Notes: generated from the letters alone by a model not told the origin. DNA of 64,000 bases from Flagellimonas eckloniae (GCF_001413955.1 NZ_LCTZ01000002.1:496001-560000); one strand, 5' to 3'; positions 45,415 through 58,118 are shown, counted from the stretch's first letter. Translations and numbers: made by a program.

Positions 45415-46459
45415 TTAAATAAATAGATAAGGTATCCGTTAAAATTTGTTTTGATTCAAGTAACTTTCCTGAAATTTCCGGTGCAGAAACCCCATTTTCA
45501 AATGTAATCGCCCCTTCAAATATTCTTGCTTCATCCCATAAACCAACATCAATAAAAGTTTGAAGCGTTTTTGTCCCACCTTCAATCAACAAGCTGGTTA
45601 TGGAATGTTTGTAAAGTACCGAACAAATTTGTTGGGCTATAGGTAAGGAGAAATCAATAAATTCATAATCAACGTCTTGAAAATGCTTTGATGAATCATT
45701 AATTTGGGTAAGCACAATTGTTTTTACACTGCTATCCAAGACATGAAAATCCACCGGAACCTTCAAATCTTTATCTAAAATAATCCTGATGGGATGTTTT
45801 CCTTCCCAATTTCTAACCGTCAACTTTGGATTATCTTCTAACACGGTATTGGTGCCCACAAAAATTGCCTGTTCCTCACTACGCCATTTATGAACCAATT
45901 GCTTGGAGTGTTTATTTGTTATCCAAACAGGTTCTGGAGTCTTTTCTCGCATTTTGGTTTCCGGAGCAATAAAACCATCTTTTGTTTCTGCCCATTTTAA
46001 TATGATATAGGGGCGTTTTTTTTCTTGGAAGCTTAAAAATCGCTTATGATGAAGGCGACATTCTTTTTCAAGAACTCCAATGGTCACCTTACAACCAGAC
46101 GCTCTTAACTTTTCAATTCCTTTTCCAGCAACTTTATCATGAGGGTCTTGTATGCTAATAAAGACCTCAGAAATCTTATGTTCCGCAATAAGATTTGCAC
46201 AAGGCGGTGTCTTTCCAAAATGGGAACAAGGTTCTAAAGTAACATAAAGAGTGGCCTCTTTTAGCAGTTCCGTATTCTTCACTGAATTGATGGCGTTTAC
46301 CTCGGCGTGGGAGCCACCGTATGGGCTTGTAAACCCTTCACCAATAATTTTATGATCATGAACAATTACACATCCCACCATTGGATTTGGAGCCGTAATT
46401 CCAAGTCCTTTTTTGCCCAGTTCAATGCACCGTAGCATATATTTTTCGTGTATATTCAC
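45407..46459 (-). CDS. ribD: Bifunctional riboflavin biosynthesis deaminase/reductase RibD
   Basis: Deaminates then reduces the pyrimidine intermediate of riboflavin synthesis. 350 residues from the GTG at 46459. The deaminase zinc site is HAE (51-53) with PCSHFGKTPPC (77-87); the reductase half (about 150-345) contains LKWAETKDGFIA and SLLIEGGTKTLQTFID. GTG is favoured because NIHEKYMLR aligns with the usual RibD N-terminus; a TTG at 46477 and ATG at 46438 are alternatives. A TATTTTTG box ends four bases before the GTG, pointing to a leaderless message. First gene of ribD-HAD-EamA-YigZ. Confidence 0.93.
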   Translation of the reverse strand: MNIHEKYMLRCIELGKKGLGITAPNPMVGCVIVHDHKIIGEGFTSPYGGSHAEVNAINSVKNTELLKEATLYVTLEPCSHFGKTPPCANLIAEHKISEVFISIQDPHDKVAGKGIEKLRASGCKVTIGVLEKECRLHHKRFLSFQEKKRPYIILKWAETKDGFIAPETKMREKTPEPVWITNKHSKQLVHKWRSEEQAIFVGTNTVLEDNPKLTVRNWEGKHPIRIILDKDLKVPVDFHVLDSSVKTIVLTQINDSSKHFQDVDYEFIDFSLPIAQQICSVLYKHSITSLLIEGGTKTLQTFIDVGLWDEARIFEGAITFENGVSAPEISGKLLESKQILTDTLSIYLND

Positions 46460-46463
46460 ATCG

Positions 46464-46471
46464 CAAAAATA
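46464..46471 (-). promoter_or_regulatory. Minus-7 box (TATTTTTG) of ribD, four bases before its GTG
   Basis: The minus strand reads TATTTTTG then CGAT then GTG at 46459. Predicted transcription start coincides with the start codon. The minus-33 element is not obvious; the divergent GNAT gene starts 18 bases away. Confidence 0.5.
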
Positions 46472-46488
46472 GAACAATAAAATACAAT

Positions 46489-46974
46489 ATGGGTGAAGCC
46501 ATAATTAGGGAAATCACTCCGAACGACAACCTAGTTGTAGCAAAAGTGATTCGAAAAGTTTTACTGGAAATGGGTGTTCCCAAAGTAGGCACTGCTTATG
46601 CGGATAAGGCCTTGGATAATATGTATGAAGCCTATAATATTCCCAAAGCCACTTATTTTGTTATTGAAGATGAGGGACAAATTGTTGGTTGTTCCGGGAT
46701 TGCACAATTGGATAATTATGAAGGCAATGTGTGTGAATTGCAAAAAATGTATTTGTTAGCGCAGGCCAGAGGTAGGGGATTGGGAGCTAAAATGATAAAG
46801 GTGTGTTTGGAGAAAGCTAAATCCTACGGTTTTGAACAATGCTACCTGGAAACAATGCCTTATATGAAAGCAGCCCAAAAGCTTTACAAAAAGAATGGTT
46901 TTGAATATATAGACGCTCCAATGGGAAACACAGGTCATTATTCTTGTCCGGTTTGGATGCTTAAAACATTCTAG
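46489..46974 (+). CDS. GNAT family N-acetyltransferase
   Basis: 161-residue acetyltransferase. EAIIREITPNDNLVVAKVI opens the fold; LQKMYLLAQARGRGLGAKMI (about 84-103) contains the acetyl-CoA pyrophosphate loop RGRGLG; MKAAQKLYKKNGFEYID follows. The pattern is that of general-function GNATs. It sits one base before prmC in a tight operon with prmC, ligA and an M23 peptidase, and is divergent from ribD. Substrate not identifiable from sequence. Confidence 0.9.
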   Translation: MGEAIIREITPNDNLVVAKVIRKVLLEMGVPKVGTAYADKALDNMYEAYNIPKATYFVIEDEGQIVGCSGIAQLDNYEGNVCELQKMYLLAQARGRGLGAKMIKVCLEKAKSYGFEQCYLETMPYMKAAQKLYKKNGFEYIDAPMGNTGHYSCPVWMLKTF

Positions 46975-46975
46975 C

Positions 46976-50408
<3,433 letters not shown>

Positions 50409-50443
50409 TCTTGTGAAATGACCCCAAAAAATTTAAACATGCT

Positions 50444-52339
50444 TTAGTTTTCACAATTTTCGCAGTAAGTAGTATACAGGTAGTAGTCTTCCAATAATTG
50501 AAAAGTTACCCCACCTTTATGTGATTCATCAAACAATCTGCAGAATCTTTCTTTGTTGAGGTTGATTGCGTTAAGCATAATTGTACGGTACTCTGGATTT
50601 TGAATAATATCCTCATTTATCAAAGTGAGGTTCAAATAATAAAAAAGAAGATTTTCATTCACATCAACTGTCTTCATTTTGGGTTGTAAAAGGTGTTCTG
50701 CATTCTCCAAATCCGCATAATAGGTTAAAAATTGTGCAAGGCTTAAATAATCGTAATCCTGCATAGGTATATTTTTATAGTTTTTCAAAATAAAATCTAC
50801 TGACTTGTCTTTGTTCGCATAATCACGTTCTCGCATAAAGAGCTCACTTCTAATTATATGATAGTTTACCAACATACGGTCTATAAGCTTTTGTTGAATA
50901 CCGTACTTTTTAAGATTTAAGAGTTCTGTTTTGAAATTGTCCTGTTTAACCGGCTCGACATTATAGCGCCAAATCCTCATTTTTAGGGCTGCTATATTGT
51001 ATTTAATTCTTTTATCCTGGGGAGCTAGCTTTTCCAGCTCCTGTAACTCTTTATAGGCGATAAGAAGATTTCGTTCATCCTTTAAATAGCGAAAAGCAGA
51101 ATTTTTGTTGAAAAAGGGAGCATATTTTAACTGACGAGGTATTTCCATAGATGATAATAAATTGGGGTCTGCCTCCTTACCTTTCAACCGTTCAAAGATG
51201 GAATTCTGTAAAATTTTAGCCTGATCAATATCTTCGTTTCCAATCGCTTGATTAAAGAGATCGATAATGACCTCGGTCTTCATGTCCTTATATTGATCTA
51301 TACGTTCAAGGTCTAATCGAATGACCGCTTTACGATGGTTACGTAAATATTTTTCCAATTCTTGGGAAGTAGCTCCTACAAGCTTTTGTTTTATTTCCAG
51401 TTTGCTTAGGTTCTTGAAAGAGGCATATGGTGTTTCGGTAATATCATTTAAAAATTCTACCCAGTTTTCTGAGGTTGAAACTTTGGTTTCAATAGTAGGC
51501 TCTTGAAATGCTTGCATGGCCTGGACAATACTTGATGCACGATCCTGTTGCAGTTTTAGATTGCGTTCGGCATTGCCCTCCACAGAAGCGTATGCCTTAA
51601 TATCGATTTTTTTGATGTTGAAATCCGTTAATCGTAATGAATCATATAGTGGTTTAATGTCCTCCTGTGAATAGCTGGACTTATTCTTTTCAAACAGAAT
51701 GGTGAAAGTGAGTGTCTTTTGCTTCAGTGAGTATTGTTCTCCTTCATTTCTGGAATTGTGTTTGGTTTTATAAGTCAGTGAATCCAAATACATGCCCATA
51801 TCCAATAAATCCCATTGGTATGATTCCAAATTGAAGATGGTGTTATATCTACAGAATGTTTTGTTACTTAAAAATAGAATGTTGAATTCCACTTCCTTGT
51901 TATAAAGTGAAGCAGGTAATTTACCCACTCTAACACGGTACCTGTCTTCATCTGTAATCTTTAAAGTCTTTTTTAGGGCAGGGGCATACACCGGTTTTAA
52001 AAGTGTTCCACGTATTTGTTGTGGTTCAGGCGCTAATTCAGAACAATCATAACGATTTTTATCCACAATATCCACGGCAATGCCATCGCCAGCATTTTTA
52101 AAAAGTATATTGAACCACTCTTTGTCATTAACCTGAAAGTAAAGTGTTTTGGTCTTATCCATTTGGATTGAAAAATTAACTTCTTTAGGCTTTTGGGCGA
52201 AAACCTGTAAACAACGCGCACAATTGGCACTTCTTTCAACCTCTGTACGTGGAAATACGATGTCGAAGGTATTTTGGGCAATCACGGAAGTAAATGAAAC
52301 CGTAGAGAATAGAAAAACGAAAAGGTGAGTTAGACGCAT
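50444..52339 (-). CDS. Secreted protein with OmpA-like segment and helical repeats
   Basis: 631 residues with a signal peptide (HLFVFLFSTVSFTSVIAQ, about 5-22). A CxxC (CARC, about 40-43) lies early in the mature part. The 220-300 region holds AYASVEGNAERNLKLQQDRA, resembling the peptidoglycan-binding OmpA C-domain, but shortened and with changed ligand residues. After that come about 300 residues of amphipathic helices with tetratricopeptide character, ending in Cys-rich TYCENCEN. I recognise no named family. It may be an envelope scaffold, but that is a guess. Single gene, divergent from the small protein gene at 52455. Confidence 0.65.
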   Translation of the reverse strand: MRLTHLFVFLFSTVSFTSVIAQNTFDIVFPRTEVERSANCARCLQVFAQKPKEVNFSIQMDKTKTLYFQVNDKEWFNILFKNAGDGIAVDIVDKNRYDCSELAPEPQQIRGTLLKPVYAPALKKTLKITDEDRYRVRVGKLPASLYNKEVEFNILFLSNKTFCRYNTIFNLESYQWDLLDMGMYLDSLTYKTKHNSRNEGEQYSLKQKTLTFTILFEKNKSSYSQEDIKPLYDSLRLTDFNIKKIDIKAYASVEGNAERNLKLQQDRASSIVQAMQAFQEPTIETKVSTSENWVEFLNDITETPYASFKNLSKLEIKQKLVGATSQELEKYLRNHRKAVIRLDLERIDQYKDMKTEVIIDLFNQAIGNEDIDQAKILQNSIFERLKGKEADPNLLSSMEIPRQLKYAPFFNKNSAFRYLKDERNLLIAYKELQELEKLAPQDKRIKYNIAALKMRIWRYNVEPVKQDNFKTELLNLKKYGIQQKLIDRMLVNYHIIRSELFMRERDYANKDKSVDFILKNYKNIPMQDYDYLSLAQFLTYYADLENAEHLLQPKMKTVDVNENLLFYYLNLTLINEDIIQNPEYRTIMLNAINLNKERFCRLFDESHKGGVTFQLLEDYYLYTTYCENCEN

Positions 52340-52454
52340 TGCTGATTTTATCTAAATTTATCTTGAAAAAGATTTTGTTAAGGTCTAATTTAATCAAGAA
52401 TGCGGATAAAATCGATTTCATAGAAATAAATCAAATACGATTTAACTACTTAAA

Positions 52455-52757
52455 ATGGCAGTACCAAGAACATATCAAGAATTTACGGATACTTTGATAG
52501 CATACGCACCTATGGCAGATTGGCCTTTAGCCTTACAATCGCTTTGGTGGGCTGCAAAAGGAGACTGGAATTCTTCTCATGACATTGCACAGGATCTGCA
52601 TACAGAAATGGGCAGTCGAATACATGCGTATTTACATCGCATGGAAGGTGATGAATGGAATGCTGGTTATTGGTACAGGCAGGCAGGCAAATTTTTCCCG
52701 AAATCAACTTTAACCGAAGAACTACAGGAGCTTGTGGAGTTTGAAATCAATAGTTAA
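52455..52757 (+). CDS. Small conserved cytosolic protein of unknown function
   Basis: 100 residues, no signal peptide or membrane segment, rich in Trp and His. The pattern LQSLWWAAKGDWNSSHDIAQ ... HRMEGDEWNAGYWYRQAGK is strongly conserved in uncharacterised proteins of many bacteria, as far as I recall, and looks like a single paired-helix unit with His and Trp on one face. No domain name is known to me. It stands alone, with 115 bases before and 177 after it without genes. A minus-7 box is not seen upstream, so its promoter is unclear. Confidence 0.7.
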   Translation: MAVPRTYQEFTDTLIAYAPMADWPLALQSLWWAAKGDWNSSHDIAQDLHTEMGSRIHAYLHRMEGDEWNAGYWYRQAGKFFPKSTLTEELQELVEFEINS

Positions 52758-52934
52758 ATGGGAAAAACACTTTAATTTTTCAAATTTCATTCCCTTTTCT
52801 AAGTCAATCTTTCTTTTCTTGATTCAATCTAAAACCATCATCTACGAACTCATATAAAGCGTTCATCAATTCATGCTCCTTAATAAAGAGGTAATTCAAG
52901 AAATTAACCTTCTGAAAATTAAGAAGTAGAGAAA

Positions 52935-54641
52935 ATGTATCAAAAGAAACTATTCATATTAACTCTCGTTGGGTTCCTTTTGGTGGCTTGTACAAAAGAG
53001 GCTGTAATCCAAATCCCTGACCATACCCCAACAAATAAGGCACCTACTATTGCAAATATCACCCCAACGTTTGTTGTTGCGGAGGATATCACCAGCTCAC
53101 AACTAATTGGCAGGGTAGATGCCAAAGACCCGGATGGGGATGAACTTTTCTTTGAAATAACGAACGATGATAATACCCTGTTTGAAGTTTCACCAACGGG
53201 CGAATTACGCCTTGCTTCTGGACAGAGCCTGGATTTTGATATTGCTCATCGACATATATTGACCGTGGTGGTAAGTGATGCCAATGGAAATACCACAGAA
53301 GTCCGTGTGAGAATCAGAGTGACAAAAATAATAGACAGATTGGCCGAGGACCCCAATGCTTTCGTCACCAAATGGAGAATACCTTCTGATGATTTTGAGT
53401 TGGTAATTGGTACAAATACAGGCTTGTCTTATGATTTTACTATTGATTGGGGTGATGGAACCGTGGAAGAACTATCTGCAATAACAGATCACCCATCACA
53501 TACCTACGAAAAAGCAGGTATCTACACCGTGGCTATTCTCGGTAATTTCCCAGCGATTCAAATGCACTATCCATTTGACAATGATGAGAACAGCAAATTG
53601 GTAGCATCCCGACAAGTTTTGATAGGAATTGAACAATGGGGTACCATTGCATGGGAAAGTTTTACATCTGCATTTGGCTACTGTTTTAACTTATTGGAAT
53701 ACAATGCTGAGGACAAGCCAGATTTAAGCAAGGTGAAAAGTATGAGCAGAATGTTTGACACTGCCGACAAGTTCAATGGGGCAATTGGAGATTGGGATGT
53801 TTCCCAAGTTGAGGATATGTCGATAATGTTTAACCGTGCCAGATCCTTTAACCAAAATATCGGAGGTTGGAATACCAGTAAAGTGACAGATATGAGCGGA
53901 ATGTTCAGTGGTGCTGAGGAATTTAACCAAGATATTGGGGGTTGGGATACCAGCAAAGTGATAGATATGGGCGGTATGTTCGCTGTGGCCTCTTCCTTTA
54001 ATAAGGACATAGGGAATTGGGATACGGGTGAGGTTACCGATATGAGTTTTATGTTTGTCAGGGCTTCTACCTTTAACCAAGATATTGGGAATTGGAACAC
54101 TTCCAAAGTCACCAACATGGAAGTTATGTTCAACGATGCAATCTCCTTCAATCAAGATATATCTACAAAAGCGAATGGCACAAGTTGGAATACTTCCAAT
54201 GTAACCAATATGGCAACGATGTTCTCCGTGGCAACTTCATTTAATCAGGATATCGGAAATTGGGATACTTCAAATGTTGAGGATATCGGGGCTATGTTCT
54301 TTAGTGCTACATCTTTCAATCAAAATCTTGAAAATTGGGATACTAGAAATGTTATAAATATGTCATTTATGTTCAATGGAGCAACTGATTTTGACCAAAG
54401 CCTTGGTAGTTGGAATATTGGCAATGTGCTATTCATGTTTTACATGTTGGATAATTGTGGCATGTCTCCTCAAAGTTACTCTGATACTTTGATAGGTTGG
54501 GCTGCTCAGAATCCACCAAACAATGTAAATCTAGGCGCTGCAGGCCTTCAATATTTGTGTACTGCGGGTCAAGCACATAATAATTTGATTAATTCAGGAT
54601 GGACTATTACTGACAATGGTCTTGCAGAAGTTTGTTTTTAA
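52935..54641 (+). CDS. BspA-type DUF285 repeat surface lipoprotein
   Basis: 568 residues. Lipoprotein signal with lipobox LVAC (Cys19). A cadherin-like domain (about 35-128, ends [15 protein letters not shown]) is followed by a PKD-like domain (about 138-220, [13 protein letters not shown] and [13 protein letters not shown]). Nine DUF285 repeats, mostly of 25 residues (about 270-500), carry the core MF...FNQDIGxWxTSxVTxM. The end ([14 protein letters not shown]) lacks a type IX sorting domain. The family is surface-exposed; adhesion is inferred. Probably horizontally mobile or expanding by recombination of repeats. Own terminator at 54694-54723. Confidence 0.87.
   Translation: MYQKKLFILTLVGFLLVACTKEAVIQIPDHTPTNKAPTIANITPTFVVAEDITSSQLIGRVDAKDPDGDELFFEITNDDNTLFEVSPTGELRLASGQSLDFDIAHRHILTVVVSDANGNTTEVRVRIRVTKIIDRLAEDPNAFVTKWRIPSDDFELVIGTNTGLSYDFTIDWGDGTVEELSAITDHPSHTYEKAGIYTVAILGNFPAIQMHYPFDNDENSKLVASRQVLIGIEQWGTIAWESFTSAFGYCFNLLEYNAEDKPDLSKVKSMSRMFDTADKFNGAIGDWDVSQVEDMSIMFNRARSFNQNIGGWNTSKVTDMSGMFSGAEEFNQDIGGWDTSKVIDMGGMFAVASSFNKDIGNWDTGEVTDMSFMFVRASTFNQDIGNWNTSKVTNMEVMFNDAISFNQDISTKANGTSWNTSNVTNMATMFSVATSFNQDIGNWDTSNVEDIGAMFFSATSFNQNLENWDTRNVINMSFMFNGATDFDQSLGSWNIGNVLFMFYMLDNCGMSPQSYSDTLIGWAAQNPPNNVNLGAAGLQYLCTAGQAHNNLINSGWTITDNGLAEVCF
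53742..54434 (+). repeat. Nine-unit tandem repeat, 75-base period
   Basis: The DNA repeats every 75 bases (one unit is 93), encoding DUF285 units that begin MSxMF. Units share the GGxATxxx TTGGGA/ACCAGCAAAGT type of core but have diverged, so it is not a recent perfect repeat. The sixth unit has a six-residue insertion (TKANGT). Unit 9 is the most degenerate, as at the end of a solenoid. Confidence 0.85.
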
Positions 54642-54693
54642 TAAGCGTATTGAATCGTATTATGCCAAAAAGATAATACAAGAAAAATTATAT

Positions 54694-54723
54694 AAAAGAC
54701 CAGCTTTAAGCTGGTCTTTTTTT
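54694..54723 (+). terminator. Bidirectional Rho-independent terminator
   Basis: AAAAGACCAGC (54694-54704), loop TTTAA, GCTGGTCTTTT (54710-54720) and more T. It lies between the converging DUF285 lipoprotein and ComEC-like hydrolase genes and can serve both strands. Confidence 0.88.
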
Positions 54724-54736
54724 GTTTAACAGGATA

Positions 54737-56248
54737 TTACTTTCTTACAAATCGTTGTTCTTGCGTATCAAACCTAAACTTATAAATGTCATATTTTCCT
54801 CCACGACCATCTTTTTCCAATTTTTGGGCAACAATCATTTGCTCGCCATCACTTCGTAGACTGATCATGCCGTAACGGGTCAGGTATGAGTTGATTTCTT
54901 TATACTTTTTTACTTTATCCTCTTTAAGGTCAGATAATATTTGCCGATTGGCTGGAGTGTCAACAAAATTTGCCTTAAAGTCTTCATAAGCTTTCTCAGC
55001 TTCTTCCCATTTTCGATATTTTTTCACCAATTCTGGAATGGTGGTCGAGGAGAAATCTTTATTGGAACGTGCAAGTTCGGTACTGAAAATCAATGGTTTT
55101 TTGCTGTATCCTGTTTTTCCTATGGCACCAAGGGTATCTGGTCTGGGATGACTGTAATTTTCGTTATCACCACTGGAAATAACGGTTCCCAAAGCGTTGA
55201 TGTTTTCCAAAAACTCATAACTGAACAAATGACTTCCGTGATGACACGCTTTGGCGATATCTGCCTGTAGCTCCATTTTAGCATTGGCACCCAATTTATG
55301 ATTGATGTATTCTCCAGCTTCTTCATTGATATCACCACCCAGCATAACCCTGAGTTTATTGAATTTTAGCATCAGTAAAACGGAGTGGCCATTTTTGGTT
55401 TTTCCATTATCCTTTAAAAAGGGAAGTACTTGCTTTCCATCTTTTTGAGAAATTATAGGTGCAATTACTTTTAGTGAAAGTTCATTATCCCCGCCACTGC
55501 CCAATAAGAACCCTGTAGTGTTGTTCAGGGCTTCAAAATTTGGTTGTGGTTGCTGTGTTAATGATAGGGCCATGGTCTCTGGATATTGTGACCCCGTACC
55601 TGAAGAGTTTTGTGGGTCACTAAGGATTGCCTTCATTTTAGCATCGGTAAGTTCCAATGACAGTAGATAGTCTTCACCATCCGAAAGCTCCTTAACCTCG
55701 CCCAACTGCGTATTCCAACCTTTGGTGTCATCAACGGGGCGTTGGACAATACCACTGTGATAGATTTTATCAAACTCAATTGCAGATTCCTTAAAGATAT
55801 CGGCAAAGCCCAAATAATGATCATTGTCTGGATGGCTAACAATAGCTTTGAACTTAAACGGGAGACTATCGTTCTTATCAAGGTTAAATCGCCAATATAA
55901 GTACCGGTACATATTATCACCTTTTCCGGCATCTATTAAATAATGCTGATCATCTGGAGTTACCATATGACAACCATCTCCCTGACCTATGTCCACAAAA
56001 TTTACTTCTAAGACCCTGTTCTTCTGAATGTCTCCAATTCGAATCCAACCTGTTTTGTTTCTCGAATTGACCAATACCCTGTCATTTACTACTTCGGTAT
56101 CCAAAATTGTAATGTAATCTCCAAAAAGCAAGTGTTGTTCCCATTTTGATGAGGTCTCACTTTTAAGAATTTTAGCATCGGGAAAACCGGCGTAGGTAAA
56201 TTTTCTTGACCCATTGGTATTGAATAGGGTTGTATTTAGTTGCGGCAT
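54737..56248 (-). CDS. Stand-alone ComEC-like metallo-beta-lactamase-fold hydrolase
   Basis: 503 residues, no signal peptide or membrane helices. The N-terminal 75 residues look SH3-like (ILKSETSSKWEQHLLFGDYITILD, NKTGWIRIGD). The hydrolase domain begins VNFVDIGQGDGCHM and YLIDAGKG, with SHPDNDH (138-144) as the metal motif, VMLGGDINE and ACHHGS (His pair) further on. These are the motifs of the ComEC/Rec2 nuclease domain, here without its channel. A C-terminal region of about 120 residues is helical and charged. Nuclease activity is inferred. Possibly a DNA-processing or defence-like enzyme, but there are no partner genes to support it. Confidence 0.78.
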   Translation of the reverse strand: MPQLNTTLFNTNGSRKFTYAGFPDAKILKSETSSKWEQHLLFGDYITILDTEVVNDRVLVNSRNKTGWIRIGDIQKNRVLEVNFVDIGQGDGCHMVTPDDQHYLIDAGKGDNMYRYLYWRFNLDKNDSLPFKFKAIVSHPDNDHYLGFADIFKESAIEFDKIYHSGIVQRPVDDTKGWNTQLGEVKELSDGEDYLLSLELTDAKMKAILSDPQNSSGTGSQYPETMALSLTQQPQPNFEALNNTTGFLLGSGGDNELSLKVIAPIISQKDGKQVLPFLKDNGKTKNGHSVLLMLKFNKLRVMLGGDINEEAGEYINHKLGANAKMELQADIAKACHHGSHLFSYEFLENINALGTVISSGDNENYSHPRPDTLGAIGKTGYSKKPLIFSTELARSNKDFSSTTIPELVKKYRKWEEAEKAYEDFKANFVDTPANRQILSDLKEDKVKKYKEINSYLTRYGMISLRSDGEQMIVAQKLEKDGRGGKYDIYKFRFDTQEQRFVRK

Positions 56249-56429
56249 GATTTTTTAGAATGAGGTTATCGACCATATTTTAAAATTCATGTTTAATATA
56301 GGAATTTTCTTATAGGCTCTTTAGGGCTGTTGTAAAGTAGGTGTTAAATTTTGTATGGATGAATGGATTTAGATTATAAATGCATAATCCGGAGTTTAAA
56401 CTTGCAGAAATTATACAGTGGATAAACCC

Positions 56430-57341
56430 TTAGACTGAAATACTGACCCCATTTGCCGATGTATTGTTTTGGCCATCAAAGTAAAAGTCAATTCGACCTA
56501 CATTTATGCCGAACGCTCCGACTTGATTTATTAAAACGGAATCTCCATTTTTGTTGGTGCGAACATCTGGTTTGTCCAAAAAGGTATGGGTATGACCACC
56601 AATAATTAAGTTGGTTTGATATGTACGCTGTGCCAGTTGGGTATCAGAAGGCCTTTCAGGTCTCTCATAATCGTACCCCAAATGAGAAAGGCAGATTATT
56701 AGATCACAGTTTTCAGCTTCTTTTAGGTTACGTTCCATATCCAATGCTATTTCATATGGATTTAAGTATTGTGTCTCCTTGTAAAGTCTTTTGGTAACCA
56801 GACCATCCAAGGCAATACCAATGCCGTACACGCCAATCTTTATTCCGTCGATTAGATAAATTTTATAGGGCTTTGCAAAACCATCCATTACGGTGTTTGA
56901 GAAGTCATAGTTAGCGGATAATAATTCGAATGTTGCGTTGGGAACCTGTGCCAACAATCCATCAATACCATTATCAAAATCATGGTTTCCAATGGTTGCA
57001 GCATCATATTTGAGTTTGCTCATCAACTTAAACTCCAGTTCTCCTCCATAAAAATTGAAGTAGGGAGTGCCTTGAAAAATATCGCCAGCATCAAAAAGCA
57101 AGGTATTTGGATTTTCATTTCTTATCGTGTCAACCAATGCGGCTCTTCGTGCTATTCCACCCAAGTTGGCATAATGCGAATGTGAAGTGGGAAAAGGGTC
57201 GATATGACTATGCACATCATTGGTGTGCAAAATAGTAATGTGTTTAGTACCTAAATTTGCACATGAATTAAGACCAAGACCGCCTAAACCAATAAAAGTT
57301 GAAGCCGCTGTTGTATTTGATAAAAAATCCCTTCTTTTCAT
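56430..57341 (-). CDS. 5'-nucleotidase catalytic domain protein (UshA N-terminal type)
   Basis: 303 residues. A twin-arginine signal (KRRDFLS, then a hydrophobic stretch) with a possible lipobox LNSC at 24-27 exports it folded. The metallophosphatase motifs are complete: HTNDVHSH, FDAGDIFQG, GNHDFDNG, CLSHLG and GGHTHTF. It lacks the C-terminal substrate-recognition domain, which is encoded by the separate gene upstream on the same strand (stop TAA immediately followed by this ATG). It should hydrolyse nucleotides in the periplasm, with the partner inferred. Confidence 0.92.
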   Translation of the reverse strand: MKRRDFLSNTTAASTFIGLGGLGLNSCANLGTKHITILHTNDVHSHIDPFPTSHSHYANLGGIARRAALVDTIRNENPNTLLFDAGDIFQGTPYFNFYGGELEFKLMSKLKYDAATIGNHDFDNGIDGLLAQVPNATFELLSANYDFSNTVMDGFAKPYKIYLIDGIKIGVYGIGIALDGLVTKRLYKETQYLNPYEIALDMERNLKEAENCDLIICLSHLGYDYERPERPSDTQLAQRTYQTNLIIGGHTHTFLDKPDVRTNKNGDSVLINQVGAFGINVGRIDFYFDGQNNTSANGVSISV

Positions 57342-58109
57342 TTATTTTAATTGAATAAACCGATTGTCAACTTCTGCTTTTAAAGTATCTACTTTTTTCA
57401 GGTGATTTATAATGGCGTTTCGCAGGAGATATCCTGTATCGGTAACTGAAACTATTTCATTAAAAAAACCAATACTAGCACCACCTTGAACCAAATAATC
57501 TGATGTTGCTACGTAATAATTGCGATTCTCATCAAAAGGGCTATCATTTACACTAACTGATTCAAGTGTTCCTTTTTTGTCCAAAACAATTTGCATACCT
57601 GAAATGGGATGGACACGTTCAGCTTCTACTATAAAGGAAACAAGCTCCCTTACAGCTTTACCACTTAGCTCTACAACCGAAATATAGTTTTCAAAGGGCA
57701 TAACTTCATATCCATTTCGCGCACTTACATTTCCTTTGGAAATAATTGAACGTATTCCCCCTCTATTCATCACAGCAAAGTCAAGTTCTTTGCCTGTTTT
57801 AGACTTAAAAACGGGATAGGTCTCTTGAAAAACAATATCCGCAATTAAGTTGCCCATCGAGGTGTTGCGTTCACCATCATCCAATAAAAAAGCTTTTGGA
57901 GCAAAAGCTAATGTGCTATCCAAAACTTCATCAATTCTATTTTTAAAGGGAGCTACAAAAGTGGTAATCGAATCTACCTCTTTATAGGAAGTGTCCACAG
58001 TCAGTTTATTGGCTTCAATTTTTGAAAGCTGGCTTTTATCCTGATTGCAGGAAAGCAAAAAACAAAAAGTTGTAAACGTAACAAAATGTTTTAATTTTAA
58101 AATACTCAC
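57342..58109 (-). CDS. 5'-nucleotidase C-terminal domain lipoprotein
   Basis: 255 residues. Lipoprotein signal (FVTFTTFCFLLSC, Cys about 21). The rest is the 5_nucleotid_C domain: VMNRGGIRSIISKGNVSARN, YEVMPFENYISVVELSGKAV, YYVATSDYLVQGGASI. These residues bind the nucleobase in UshA. It has no metallophosphatase motifs, so catalysis would need the adjacent protein. Order in the transcript is C-domain gene first, then the catalytic gene, the reverse of domain order in the single-chain enzyme. Confidence 0.9.
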   Translation of the reverse strand: MSILKLKHFVTFTTFCFLLSCNQDKSQLSKIEANKLTVDTSYKEVDSITTFVAPFKNRIDEVLDSTLAFAPKAFLLDDGERNTSMGNLIADIVFQETYPVFKSKTGKELDFAVMNRGGIRSIISKGNVSARNGYEVMPFENYISVVELSGKAVRELVSFIVEAERVHPISGMQIVLDKKGTLESVSVNDSPFDENRNYYVATSDYLVQGGASIGFFNEIVSVTDTGYLLRNAIINHLKKVDTLKAEVDNRFIQLK

Positions 58110-58118
58110 GTTATTATC

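Noticed and set aside
50411..50456. Hairpin terminator after the M23 peptidase gene
   Set aside because: TTGTGAAA and TTTCACAA can pair, but the loop is about 30 bases and the stem overlaps the end of the opposite gene; too weak to call.
53678..54155. Long open frames on the minus strand of the DUF285 repeats
   Set aside because: Shadows produced by the repeat's low-complexity codons; they inherit the 75-base period and carry no signal peptide or domain.
56401..56429. A TTATCCACT-like DnaA box near 56416-56424
   Set aside because: Single copy within a short spacer; expected by chance in an A/T-rich genome.
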